A stretch of DNA of 64,000 bases from contig NZ_QEKM01000001.1 in assembly GCF_003096555.1 (NCBI RefSeq), positions 1,798,001 through 1,862,000 of the forward strand, in the 5' to 3' direction. The notes beneath the pieces are model-generated. The model was not told the DNA's origin. It did not search any database and saw only the letters and a program-made list of their open reading frames with translations. Source of the stretch: Simplicispira sp. 125. Its GTDB lineage: Bacteria > Pseudomonadota > Gammaproteobacteria > Burkholderiales > Burkholderiaceae_C. Numbering within the stretch: the first letter of the stretch is position 1; every line of letters begins with the position of its first letter. The translations under genes and the position numbers were made by a program. Below, one piece after another: positions 8,287 through 16,914 of the stretch.

Positions 8287-10875
8287 ATGAAAAACAGCAA
8301 TCCGCTCCACCGAGCCTCAAAACCAAAACAGTTGATTGCAACCATGCATCGTTGGAAATTTTCTGCACTGGCGGCTGCGGCCGTGGCAACCGTTGGCTTG
8401 CACACGCCAGACGCTTGGGCCTTGTCCCTGGGCCCCATCACGGTGCAATCCGCATTGGGCGAGCCCCTGCGCGCCGAGATCAATCTGCCGCAAGTCACCG
8501 CCGCCGAGGCCGACTCGCTGCGGGTAGCCCCCGCCAGCCCGGAAGTCTTCCGCGCCCAGGGCATGGAATATTCTCCGGCCATTCCCAAGGTGCAGATCAA
8601 GTTCCTGCGTCGCCCTGATGGTCGCGCAGTGCTGCACGTCACCAGCGACCGTGCCATCACCGACCCCTTCGTGGATCTGGTGGTCGAGGCCAACTGGAGC
8701 ACCGGCCGCATTACGCGCAGCTACACCATGCTGTTTGATCCGCCTGCCTTGCGCCGTGCGCCTGCAGCACCCACAGCGCAGGCCCAGGTGTCTGCACCCG
8801 AAAAACCCAGCCCTGCCGCCGCAACCCGCACCCCTGCAATTGCACGCCCTGCTCCTGCAGCCGCAGCACCCGCGTCAGGCGACAGCGTTACCGTCAAGGC
8901 CGGCGATACGGCGGGACGCATTGCCAGTGCCCATCGCCCGGCGGATGTCTCGCTGGATCAGATGCTCGTCGCACTCGTGCGCGCCAATCCCGACGCCTTT
9001 ATCCAGGGCAACGTGAACCGCCTCAAGGCCGGTGCCGTGCTGCAATTACCCGGCACCGCCGAGGCCAGCGCCACGCCTAACGGCGAAGCGCGCAAAATCT
9101 TGGCGGCGCAAAGCCGCGACTTCAATGAGTTCCGCCGCAAGCTGGCAGGTGCCGCACCGACGGCCGAGGTAGCCGCATCCAGCCGCGCCGCCACCGGCAA
9201 GGTGCAAACCCAGGTGGACGACCAGCGTGCCAGCAGCACAGCTCCCGACAAGCTCACGCTGTCCAAGGGCGCCGTACAAGGCAAGAAATCCACTGAGGAA
9301 CAGCTCGCCCAGCGCAAGCAGGCCAACGAGGCCTCTGCCCGCGCAGAAGAGTTGTCCAAAAACATCAGCGAACTGAACAAGCTCAGCGCTGCATCGGCCG
9401 CTCCAGGCGCCGCCGCCAGCCCTGCCGCAGTGGCCGCCAGCGAGCCAGCGACTCCCGGCATTGCCGTCCCTGGCGTGGCAGCACCGGAAGCACCCGCATC
9501 TGCCGCCGAAGTCGCATTGCCCGAGGCTTCGGCCCCTGAAGCCACTCCAGCCACCGCAGAACCCGCAGCCTCGGCGGCCAGCGAAGCCGCCGAGGCTGCG
9601 TCGGCCCCAGCGACGCCCGTGGTGGTGCCTGCACCCATGCCGCAGCCTGCGCCTGCAGAAGAACCTGGCTTCATCTCCGGCCTGATGGATGACCCCATGA
9701 TTCCGCTGGCCGGTGGCGGCCTGCTCGCCCTGCTGCTGGGCTACGGTGCCTGGCGTGTGGTGCAGCGCCGCCGCAATGGCGCGGGCATGGACAGCTCTTT
9801 CCTGGAAAGCCGCCTGCAGCCTGATTCCTTCTTCGGCGCCAGCGGCGGCCAGCGCGTGGACACTGCCGGTAACGACTCGACCACCGGCGGCTCTTCCATG
9901 GCTTACTCGCCCAGCCAGCTCGATGCGGGTGGCGATGTGGACCCGGTCGCTGAAGCCGACGTGTACCTCGCCTATGGCCGTGACCTGCAGGCCGAAGAAA
10001 TTCTCAAAGAGGCTGTGCGCCACAACCCGGCCCGCGTATCGGTACATGCCAAGCTGGGCGAAATCTATGCCAAGCGCCAAGACCGCAAGGCGCTAGAAGC
10101 CGTCGCCACAGAAATCCACAGCCTGACCCAGGGCGAAGGCCCGGATTGGAACCGCATTGCTGAACTGGGCCGCAACCTCGATCCCGACAACACCCTGTAC
10201 CAGCCAGGTGGCCGCCCCACCAGTGCGCCAGCCGTGTCGCTGAGCGCCCCGGACAGTATGCTGCCGCCCGATATGGACTTGGATCTCGATCTGGACCTCG
10301 ATCTGCCCGACGATGCACTGACCGACGCACCGGCAGCATCTGCAGGCAGCTTTGCAGCCGCTGCTGCCAGCGCCCAGGCAGCAGCAGTTCCCGCTGCCAT
10401 GGCAGCAATGGAGCCAGATCCCATGGACAGCCTGCTGTCCACGCAACCCGCCTGGACCCCACCTACCGCACCATCGGCAGCACCTGCGGTCGCCCCGCCT
10501 TCTGTGCTGGACATGCCCATGGTGGACATGCCTACACTGGACACCCGGCCTGACTCACTGGAAAGCAAACCCGGCGAGCTGCCTTACACGCCATCCGAGT
10601 CGGGCCTGATGGAGTTTGACCTCGGCAGCATCTCGCTGGATCTGAACACTCCTGCGGCCACCGCCTCGGTAGCCGGTTCAACCCAGCGCGATGAAGAGGC
10701 AACCGCCGCTGCAGGCCTGAACGATGACCCTCTGGCTACCAAGCTGGCACTGGCGCAAGAGTTCAACACCATTGGCGACAGCGATGGTGCCCGCACGCTG
10801 ATTGAGGAAGTCATTGCCGAATCGACCGGCACCCTCAAAGCCCGTGCGCAGAAGATGCTCTCTGAACTGAGCTGA
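8287..10875 (+). CDS. fimV: FimV-family pilus/polarity assembly protein
   Basis: FimV proteins are inner-membrane, peptidoglycan-binding scaffolds for polar type IV pilus and secretion functions. The 862 residues show a signal-like segment at about 20-45, then the conserved LGPITVQSALGEPLRAEI. A LysM domain lies near 198-250, a coiled coil (EEQLAQRKQANEASARAEEL) near 335-365 and a long Ala/Pro/Glu-rich linker. A membrane helix is near 472-490, a TPR-like stretch near 555-605, and the FimV C-terminal motif (LALAQEFNTIGDSDGA) ends the protein. An acidic Asp-Leu repeat lies near 660-670. An ATG at 8344 is an alternative start directly before the signal. It is 14 bases from truA, as in many betaproteobacteria. 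Confidence 0.93.
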   Translation: MKNSNPLHRASKPKQLIATMHRWKFSALAAAAVATVGLHTPDAWALSLGPITVQSALGEPLRAEINLPQVTAAEADSLRVAPASPEVFRAQGMEYSPAIPKVQIKFLRRPDGRAVLHVTSDRAITDPFVDLVVEANWSTGRITRSYTMLFDPPALRRAPAAPTAQAQVSAPEKPSPAAATRTPAIARPAPAAAAPASGDSVTVKAGDTAGRIASAHRPADVSLDQMLVALVRANPDAFIQGNVNRLKAGAVLQLPGTAEASATPNGEARKILAAQSRDFNEFRRKLAGAAPTAEVAASSRAATGKVQTQVDDQRASSTAPDKLTLSKGAVQGKKSTEEQLAQRKQANEASARAEELSKNISELNKLSAASAAPGAAASPAAVAASEPATPGIAVPGVAAPEAPASAAEVALPEASAPEATPATAEPAASAASEAAEAASAPATPVVVPAPMPQPAPAEEPGFISGLMDDPMIPLAGGGLLALLLGYGAWRVVQRRRNGAGMDSSFLESRLQPDSFFGASGGQRVDTAGNDSTTGGSSMAYSPSQLDAGGDVDPVAEADVYLAYGRDLQAEEILKEAVRHNPARVSVHAKLGEIYAKRQDRKALEAVATEIHSLTQGEGPDWNRIAELGRNLDPDNTLYQPGGRPTSAPAVSLSAPDSMLPPDMDLDLDLDLDLPDDALTDAPAASAGSFAAAAASAQAAAVPAAMAAMEPDPMDSLLSTQPAWTPPTAPSAAPAVAPPSVLDMPMVDMPTLDTRPDSLESKPGELPYTPSESGLMEFDLGSISLDLNTPAATASVAGSTQRDEEATAAAGLNDDPLATKLALAQEFNTIGDSDGARTLIEEVIAESTGTLKARAQKMLSELS

Positions 10876-10889
10876 GCCACGCCCTGCGC

Positions 10890-11708
10890 ATGAGAATCGC
10901 GCTGGGCGTCAGCTACAACGGCCACGGCTATTTCGGCTGGCAAAGCCAGCTCTCGGGAAACACGGTCCAGGACCGGCTTGAAGCCGCCCTGGGCCGTTTT
11001 GCTACGGTACCTGTCAGCACCTTGTGCGCGGGCCGCACCGACTCGGGCGTTCATGGCCTCATGCAGGTAGTGCACTTCAATGCCCCAGTAGATCGCACGC
11101 CCGCGTCCTGGGTGCGCGGTACCAACGCTTTTCTCCCCTCCGACATCGCCGTGCAATGGGCGCGGTGCGTGCCCGACGCCTTCCACGCCCGTGCCAGCGC
11201 CACAGCGCGGCGCTATGCCTATGTACTGCTCCAGTCCCCGGTGCGCCCCAGCGTCGAAACCGGGCGTGTGGGCTGGGTGTTCCGCCCGCTCGATGGCGAG
11301 GCCATGCGTGCCGCGGCCGCGTACCTGCTGGGTGAGCATGACTTCACCTCGTTCCGCGCCTCGGCCTGCCAAGCACTGTCACCCATCAAAACGCTGCGGC
11401 GCATCGACATTACCCGCACGGGCCCCGCCCACCCGGAGCCGGGAGAGGACTGGAGCCCCTGCTACTGGCGCTTTGAATTCGAAGCCAATGCCTTCCTGCA
11501 CCACATGATCCGCAACATCATGGGTTGCTTGGTCGCCGTGGGTCAGGGTGCGCAACCTCCGCAATGGGTTGCACAAGTGCTGGCTGCGCGTTCACGCAAG
11601 GTGGCAGCACCCACGTTCTCTCCGGACGGTCTGTATTTTCTGGGACCGGTTTACGACGAGCACTGGGGACTGCCCACACGCACGGCTGCGTATGATGCGC
11701 TCCCATGA
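10890..11708 (+). CDS. truA: tRNA pseudouridine(38-40) synthase
   Basis: TruA converts uridines 38-40 of the anticodon arm to pseudouridine. The 272 residues start MRIALGVSYNGHGYFGWQSQ. The catalytic aspartate is residue 51 in AGRTDSGVHG, and the later HHMIRNIMGCLVAVGQG block is typical. Its TGA overlaps the trpF ATG by four bases, so truA and trpF are translationally coupled. The fimV-truA-trpF-trpB-trpA-accD order is common in betaproteobacteria. Confidence 0.97.
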   Translation: MRIALGVSYNGHGYFGWQSQLSGNTVQDRLEAALGRFATVPVSTLCAGRTDSGVHGLMQVVHFNAPVDRTPASWVRGTNAFLPSDIAVQWARCVPDAFHARASATARRYAYVLLQSPVRPSVETGRVGWVFRPLDGEAMRAAAAYLLGEHDFTSFRASACQALSPIKTLRRIDITRTGPAHPEPGEDWSPCYWRFEFEANAFLHHMIRNIMGCLVAVGQGAQPPQWVAQVLAARSRKVAAPTFSPDGLYFLGPVYDEHWGLPTRTAAYDALP

Positions 11709-12469
11709 GCAGTCCGCAGCCCACCACCACGCCATCACCCCTTTCCCAGCACCGCACCCGCATCAAGGTGTGCGGCCTGACGCGCGAGCAGGATGTGGAC
11801 GCCGCCGTGGCCGCAGGGGTCGATGCGGTGGGTTTTGTCCTCTACCCCCCCAGTCCGCGTGCGGTGACACCCCAGCGTGCGGCACAACTGGCATCGCGGT
11901 TGCCGCCCTTTGTGACACCCGTGCTTTTGTTCGTCAACGAAACAACTATTAATGTCATAGCTGCAAGCGCTTGCGTTACGGGCGCTGTACTGCAATTTCA
12001 TGGTGATGAATCAGCCCAGGACTGCTGGGAAGCCAGCGGCCAAGGCACCCGCCCTTATCTGCGGGCTGCGCGTATTCCCCTGGGGAACAATGCTCTGGAC
12101 TTCGACCTCGTAGAATATGCCCATATTCACTCCCGCGCCCAGGCCATCCTGCTCGACGCCCACGTCGAAGGCTATGGCGGTGGCGGCAAGGCATTCCATT
12201 GGTCACTTCTTCCTCCAAGCGTCGCCTCTCACCTCGTTTTAAGTGGTGGACTCACGCCTGCAAACGTGACCGATGGCATCTTGCAGGTGCGCCCGCGAGG
12301 CTTTTCGCTGGCGGTTGATGTCAGCTCCGGCGTGGAGCTTGAGGGCCCTGACGGCAACCCCGTGAAAGGCATCAAGGACGCCGGCAAGATCCAGCGCTTC
12401 GTGGCCGCCGTGCGTACGGCCGACGAGCAATTTGCAAAGAATGTCCATGTACCAGTACGACCAACCTGA
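11705..12469 (+). CDS. trpF: Phosphoribosylanthranilate isomerase
   Basis: TrpF isomerises N-(5'-phosphoribosyl)anthranilate in tryptophan synthesis. The TIM-barrel protein is 254 residues, longer than the usual ~205-215, with an extra ~17-residue N-terminal stretch rich in Ser/Pro/Thr. The catalytic cysteine is residue 23 in KVCGLT; LQFHGDE near 96-102 and [10 protein letters not shown] near 179 are family blocks. Residues 81-95, just before LQFHG, are encoded by DNA that matches the palindromic repeat. The gene overlaps truA by four bases and trpB by about 29. Confidence 0.95.
   Translation: MSSPQPTTTPSPLSQHRTRIKVCGLTREQDVDAAVAAGVDAVGFVLYPPSPRAVTPQRAAQLASRLPPFVTPVLLFVNETTINVIAASACVTGAVLQFHGDESAQDCWEASGQGTRPYLRAARIPLGNNALDFDLVEYAHIHSRAQAILLDAHVEGYGGGGKAFHWSLLPPSVASHLVLSGGLTPANVTDGILQVRPRGFSLAVDVSSGVELEGPDGNPVKGIKDAGKIQRFVAAVRTADEQFAKNVHVPVRPT
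11945..11998 (+). repeat. Palindromic repeat lying inside trpF
   Basis: CTATTAATGTCATAGCT at 11946-11962 is identical over 17 bases to the repeat copy at 54751-54767, and is followed by CAAGCGCTT, the start of the inner arm. It is read in frame as I-N-V-I-A-A-S-A, the same frame (ATA GCT, AGC GC) used by the copies in era and fabD. The right arm is poorly kept. TrpF has no clear net gain of residues here. Confidence 0.6.
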
Positions 12470-13715
12470 TTCCTCGGGCCATTTCGGCCCCTATGGCGGC
12501 AGCTTCGCCAGCGAGACGCTGACCTTCGCGCTGCGCGAACTGCAAAGCGCTTACGCCCGCTACCAAGGCGACCCGGAATTCATCGCCGAGTTCAACTACG
12601 AACTGGCGCACTTCGTCGGCCGTCCTTCGCCCGTGTACCACGCCGCACGTACCAGCCGCGAGATGGGCGGTGCTCAGATCTACCTCAAACGCGAAGACCT
12701 CAACCACACCGGCGCGCACAAGATCAACAACGTGATCGGCCAGGCCATGCTGGCGCGCCGCATGGGCAAGAAGCGCATCATCGCCGAGACTGGCGCGGGC
12801 CAGCACGGCGTGGCCACGGCCACCATCTGCGCGCGCTACGGCCTGGAATGCGTGGTGTACATGGGCAGCGAGGACGTCAAGCGCCAAAGCCCCAACGTGT
12901 TCCGCATGAAACTGCTGGGCGCCACCGTGGTGCCGGTCGACTCAGGCAGCAAGACCCTGAAAGACGCTCTCAACGAAGCCATGCGCGACTGGGTGGCCAA
13001 CGTGGACGACACTTTCTACATCATCGGCACTGTAGCAGGACCCCACCCCTACCCGATGATGGTGCGCGACTTCCAGAGCGTCATCGGCGAGGAGTGCCTG
13101 ACACAAATGCCCCCCATGCTCGCAGACCAGAAAATCGCCTCAGCGCAACCCGACGCCGTGGTGGCCTGCGTAGGCGGTGGCAGCAATGCCATGGGCATCT
13201 TCCACCCCTACATTCCGTTCGAGAAGACGCGCCTGATTGGCGTCGAAGCCGCAGGCGAAGGCCTGGACAGCGGCAAACATTCGGCCAGCCTGCAGCGCGG
13301 CTCCAGCGGCGTGCTACACGGTAACCGCACCTTCATCCTGCAGGACGAAAACGGCCAAATCACCGAAACGCACAGTATCAGCGCAGGCCTGGACTACCCC
13401 GGCGTTGGACCCGAACACGCTTGGTTGCAGGAAATTGGCCGCGCACAGTATGTGGGTATCACCGACAAGGAGGCGCTCGACGCCTTCCACTACCTGTGCC
13501 GCACCGAGGGCATCATTCCCGCCCTCGAATCCAGCCACGCCGTCGCCTACGCCATGAAACTGGCCAAGGAAATGCGTCCCGACCAGTCCATCCTGGTCAA
13601 CCTCTCGGGCCGGGGCGACAAGGACATTGGCACCGTGGCCGACCTGTCGGGCGAAGATTTCTACGACCGCCCCTCGATGCGCGGTCATGCCGTAAAGGGA
13701 GGGCCCGCAGCATGA
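12441..13715 (+). CDS. trpB: Tryptophan synthase beta chain
   Basis: TrpB joins indole and serine to make tryptophan using PLP. From ATG 12441 it is 424 residues (MSMYQYDQP); a TTG nine bases earlier is less likely. The PLP lysine is about residue 94 in GAHKINN, and the phosphate-binding loop GGGSNAMG is near 249. Length and motifs are those of proteobacterial TrpB. The start lies inside the end of trpF, and its TGA overlaps the trpA ATG, so the three genes form one translationally linked unit. Confidence 0.98.
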   Translation: MSMYQYDQPDSSGHFGPYGGSFASETLTFALRELQSAYARYQGDPEFIAEFNYELAHFVGRPSPVYHAARTSREMGGAQIYLKREDLNHTGAHKINNVIGQAMLARRMGKKRIIAETGAGQHGVATATICARYGLECVVYMGSEDVKRQSPNVFRMKLLGATVVPVDSGSKTLKDALNEAMRDWVANVDDTFYIIGTVAGPHPYPMMVRDFQSVIGEECLTQMPPMLADQKIASAQPDAVVACVGGGSNAMGIFHPYIPFEKTRLIGVEAAGEGLDSGKHSASLQRGSSGVLHGNRTFILQDENGQITETHSISAGLDYPGVGPEHAWLQEIGRAQYVGITDKEALDAFHYLCRTEGIIPALESSHAVAYAMKLAKEMRPDQSILVNLSGRGDKDIGTVADLSGEDFYDRPSMRGHAVKGGPAA

Positions 13716-14533
13716 GCGACACCCCCCACCGCATCGCCACCACCTTCGCCGCCCTGCAAGCCAAGGGCCGCAAGGCGTTGATTCCCTACGTCACGGCAGG
13801 CTTTCCGTTTGCCGACATCACACCTGCGCTGATGCACGGCATGGTCGAGGCCGGTGCCGACATCATTGAACTCGGCGTCCCCTTCTCCGACCCCATGGCC
13901 GATGGCCCAGTGATTCAGAAGGCGGGCGAAAAGGCTTTGGCTCTGGGCGTAGGCCTGCGCCAGGTGCTGGGCCATGTGCGAGAGTTCCGCAACCGCAACA
14001 AGAGCACCCCGGTGGTGCTGATGGGCTACGCGAACCCCGTCGAGCGCTATGACCAGATCCATGGCGCGGACGCCTTTGTGCGCGATGCGGCGGCCGCTGG
14101 CGTGGATGGCCTGCTCATCGTCGATTACCCCCCCGAGGAATGCGCAGACTTTGCCGCCAAACTGCGCGCGCACGGCATGGACCTGATCTTCCTGCTTGCC
14201 CCAACTTCGACTGCGCAGCGCATGCAGGAAGTGGCCCGCGTCGCCAGCGGCTATGTGTACTACGTCTCGCTCAAGGGCGTGACAGGTTCGGGTGCGCTCG
14301 ACACCGCTGCCGTCGAAGCCATGCTGCCACTCATCCGCCAGCATGTGCACATCCCCGTGGGCGTGGGTTTTGGTATCCGCGATGCCGCCACGGCCCAGGC
14401 CATCGGCAAGGTGGCCGATGCCGTCGTCATTGGCAGCCGGATCATCCAGCTGCTGGACGACCAGCCCCATGAGCGAGTTGTACCGCTGGCAATGGACTTT
14501 TTGCGCGGAGTGCGCAAGGCGCTCGACGCATAA
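13712..14533 (+). CDS. trpA: Tryptophan synthase alpha chain
   Basis: TrpA cleaves indole-3-glycerol phosphate to indole, which is channelled to TrpB. The 273-residue TIM barrel starts [15 protein letters not shown]. The signature [14 protein letters not shown] carries the catalytic Glu/Asp region near residues 54-67. The frame is open upstream into trpB, but AAGGGAGGG at 13695-13703 and the ATGA overlap fix the start at 13712. The phosphate-binding GVGFGIRD block is near 216. Confidence 0.98.
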   Translation: MSDTPHRIATTFAALQAKGRKALIPYVTAGFPFADITPALMHGMVEAGADIIELGVPFSDPMADGPVIQKAGEKALALGVGLRQVLGHVREFRNRNKSTPVVLMGYANPVERYDQIHGADAFVRDAAAAGVDGLLIVDYPPEECADFAAKLRAHGMDLIFLLAPTSTAQRMQEVARVASGYVYYVSLKGVTGSGALDTAAVEAMLPLIRQHVHIPVGVGFGIRDAATAQAIGKVADAVVIGSRIIQLLDDQPHERVVPLAMDFLRGVRKALDA

Positions 14534-14550
14534 TGGAGGGCAACCCCCTG

Positions 14551-14640
14551 AGCGGCTTCGCCGCTTCCCCCTTCTCTCGCGCTTCGCGCGGGAAGGGGGA
14601 CGCTCCCAGCGCTGCGGGGCGGCCCTTGCGCGGGAGCCCT
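14551..14640. repeat. GC-rich palindromic intergenic element between trpA and accD
   Basis: Two adjacent stem-loops: AGCGGC-TTC-GCCGCT at 14551-14565, then TCCCCCTTC (14566-14574) with GAAGGGGGA (14592-14600) enclosing an inner CGCGC/GCGCG stem. A further GC-rich stretch follows to about 14640. It differs from the shorter AT-flanked palindromic repeat and may be a separate mobile or structural element. No T-run follows, so it is not a standard terminator. Confidence 0.6.
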
Positions 14641-14703
14641 GATCTGGGCCGCGCCATTATCAAGGCCGCACCGTAACTGGCCCACTCATACAGAGGAATA
14701 CAG

Positions 14704-15576
14704 ATGTCCTGGCTTGAAAAACTCCTGCCCTCCAAGATCCAGCAAACCGACCCCACGGTGCGCCGCCAGATGCCCGAGGGCCTGTGGGTCAAATGCCCCA
14801 GCTGCGAAACCGTGCTCTACAAGGCCGACCTGGAGCAAAACCAGTGCGTCTGCCCCAATTGCAGCCACCACCACCGCATTGGCGCACGCGCCCGGCTCGA
14901 CACCTTCCTCGACCCGGAAGGTCGCTACGAGATCGGCCAGGAAGTCATCCCTGTCGACGCCCTCAAGTTCAAGGACAGCCGCAAGTACCCCGAGCGCCTG
15001 AAAGAGGCCCTGGAAAACACCGGCGAGACGGACGCGCTCATCGTCATGGGCGGCGCCGTCAAGAGCATCAACGTGGTGGCCGCCTGCTTCGAGTTCGACT
15101 TCATGGGCGGCTCCATGGGCAGTGTGGTTGGCGAGCGCTTTGTGCGCGGCGTCGAGACCGCCATCGAGCAGAAGGTGCCCTTCATCTGCTTCACCGCCAC
15201 GGGCGGCGCGCGCATGCAGGAAGGCCTGCTCTCACTGATGCAGATGGCCAAAACCAATGCGGCCCTCACGCGCCTGGCCAAGAAGGGCCTGCCCTACATC
15301 AGCGTGCTGACAGACCCCACCATGGGCGGCGTGAGCGCTGGCTTTGCCTTTCTGGGCGACATCGTGATCGCCGAGCCCAAGGCGCTGATTGGCTTTGCCG
15401 GCCCGCGCGTGATCGAATCGACCGTGCGCGTGACCCTGCCCGAGGGCTTCCAGCGCGCCGAGTTCCTGATGCAAAAAGGTGCCGTGGACCTGATCTGCGA
15501 TCGCCGAGAACTGCGCACCACGGTGGCCAACAGCCTGGCCATGCTGCAGCGCCTGCCGGCCGATGCCGTGGCATAA
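14704..15576 (+). CDS. accD: Acetyl-CoA carboxylase carboxyltransferase subunit beta
   Basis: AccD with AccA transfers CO2 from carboxybiotin to acetyl-CoA, the first step of fatty-acid synthesis. The 290 residues start [13 protein letters not shown] four-cysteine zinc ribbon uses C31, C34, C50 and C53. The carboxyltransferase core has [12 protein letters not shown] and [10 protein letters not shown] near residues 137-180, then [12 protein letters not shown]. The length is normal. It follows trpA as in many proteobacteria; a palindromic repeat lies after its stop. Confidence 0.98.
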   Translation: MSWLEKLLPSKIQQTDPTVRRQMPEGLWVKCPSCETVLYKADLEQNQCVCPNCSHHHRIGARARLDTFLDPEGRYEIGQEVIPVDALKFKDSRKYPERLKEALENTGETDALIVMGGAVKSINVVAACFEFDFMGGSMGSVVGERFVRGVETAIEQKVPFICFTATGGARMQEGLLSLMQMAKTNAALTRLAKKGLPYISVLTDPTMGGVSAGFAFLGDIVIAEPKALIGFAGPRVIESTVRVTLPEGFQRAEFLMQKGAVDLICDRRELRTTVANSLAMLQRLPADAVA

Positions 15577-15590
15577 GCACAAGGATGCGC

Positions 15591-15646
15591 TATCTTATGA
15601 ATAGCTGCTTGCGCTTTATCCATGAGCGTTAGCAGCTATTTTTATG
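15591..15646. repeat. Palindromic repeat between accD and the yggT-type gene
   Basis: AATAGCTGCTTGCGCTTTA, a short loop, then TGAGCGTTAGCAGCTATT. Both outer ends are AGCTATT-like, so this copy is almost fully symmetrical. It lies between two convergent stop codons and could also slow transcription there. Confidence 0.85.
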
Positions 15647-15652
15647 CTATTT

Positions 15653-16201
15653 TCAGCGCAGCACGCTGGCCTGCAGGTTTCCGAGCACCATCATTGCCAC
15701 CTGCAGCAACACCAGCAACACCAGGGGCGACAGGTCGATCCCGCCGACCAGCGGAATGATGCGCCGCAGGGGCCGCAGAAGCGGCTCGCACAAACGGGCA
15801 ATCACCTCTGAAGCAGGCGACCGCGTTTGCACCCAGGACAACACGGCATAAACAATCATCAGACCGATCAGCCCCGTGATGGCCACCCGCACCACGCCAA
15901 ACAACGCCAGCCAGGGCAGCCACTGCAACCCGGCTCCTGCGCCCAGCAACACCCACAGCACGCCGTACTGCGCCAGTTCCACCAGCAGCGCGGCCAGCAG
16001 GCTGGCCCAGTCCCAGCGCCCGGCCGGAGGCAGCACGCGGCGCAGCGGCAACACCATCCAGTCGCTGAAAGCAAAAACCAGCCGCCCGACGGGGTTGCCA
16101 AAAGGCACGCGCTGCCACTGCATGTAAATGCGCAGCAGACAGGCTCCACACAGCAGCCCAGCCACGACATCCAGCAAAAAAGAAACAATCTGGTAGAGCA
16201 T
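15653..16201 (-). CDS. YggT-family membrane protein
   Basis: This 182-residue integral membrane protein starts MLYQIVSFLLDVVAG. It has two similar halves, each with hydrophobic helices, and the family's repeated PLLRPLRRIIP-like segment (PLRRVLPPAG near 62 and PLLRPLRRII near 150). YggT proteins are widespread, poorly characterised membrane proteins sometimes tied to osmotic tolerance or cell division. The frame extends 11 codons upstream (MPQCDQ...), but the start at 16201 directly precedes the first helix. It is convergent with accD. Confidence 0.85.
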   Translation of the reverse strand: MLYQIVSFLLDVVAGLLCGACLLRIYMQWQRVPFGNPVGRLVFAFSDWMVLPLRRVLPPAGRWDWASLLAALLVELAQYGVLWVLLGAGAGLQWLPWLALFGVVRVAITGLIGLMIVYAVLSWVQTRSPASEVIARLCEPLLRPLRRIIPLVGGIDLSPLVLLVLLQVAMMVLGNLQASVLR

Positions 16202-16268
16202 TGAACGGATACATCCTTGGTCGCACTGTGGCATGGGATGATAGCCTTACCGACTCCCGCACTCTTCC

Positions 16269-16907
16269 ATGTCGCAGCCCCTCACTCTGACCAGCCTGCC
16301 ACTGTTTCCGCTTGCCTCCCTGCTGTTCCCGGGGGGCGTGCTGGCCTTGCGCGTTTTTGAAGTGCGTTACCTCGACATGGTGCGCAAATGCCACCACGCT
16401 GGCGCACCCTTTGGCGTTGTCAGCCTGCGCAGTGGGCAGGAAGTGCGCCGCGCGGGGGCCCCAGTAGAGCAACTGCACGATGTGGGCACCCTGGCCACCA
16501 TCGACCAATTGCACAGCCCGCAACCCGGGCTGATCCAGCTGCAATGCCGGGGCGGCCAGCGTTTTCGCATCATCCACAGCCATCTGCTACCCCATGGTCT
16601 TTGGGTGGCCGATGTGGAAATGCTGCCTGCAGACCGGCCAATCTCCGTGCCCGAACACCTTGCCGCAACCGCGCGCGCGCTGGAACAGGTGCTGGCCTCG
16701 CTGCGCGAACGTGACCCGGCGAGCCCGGCCGCCATCATGCCGACGCCAGCGCAGTTAAACGACTGCGGATGGGTCGCCAACCGCTGGTGTGAATTGCTGC
16801 CCGTTCCGCTGGAACTAAAACAGCAGTTGATGCAACTCGACAACCCGTTCGTACGGCTTGAACTGGTGGGCGACGTGCTGGAACGTACCGGCATTGCCCC
16901 GCTGTGA
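16269..16907 (+). CDS. LON N-terminal (substrate-binding) domain protein
   Basis: This 212-residue protein matches the N-terminal domain of Lon protease without the ATPase or protease parts: LPLFPLASLLFPGGVLALRV near the start, FEVRYLDMVRKC at about 36-47, then a mixed strand/helix region. Stand-alone LON domains are common; their function is mostly unknown and may be protein binding. The gene ends seven bases before the first polysaccharide gene on the same strand. It may share a transcript, but no functional link is evident. Confidence 0.85.
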   Translation: MSQPLTLTSLPLFPLASLLFPGGVLALRVFEVRYLDMVRKCHHAGAPFGVVSLRSGQEVRRAGAPVEQLHDVGTLATIDQLHSPQPGLIQLQCRGGQRFRIIHSHLLPHGLWVADVEMLPADRPISVPEHLAATARALEQVLASLRERDPASPAAIMPTPAQLNDCGWVANRWCELLPVPLELKQQLMQLDNPFVRLELVGDVLERTGIAPL

Positions 16908-16914
16908 CACACCG

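Noticed and set aside
16858-16914. Upstream in-frame extension of the WbpM-type gene into the LON-domain gene
   Set aside because: Overlap with the previous gene and lack of conserved residues; the ATG at 16915 fits the family start.
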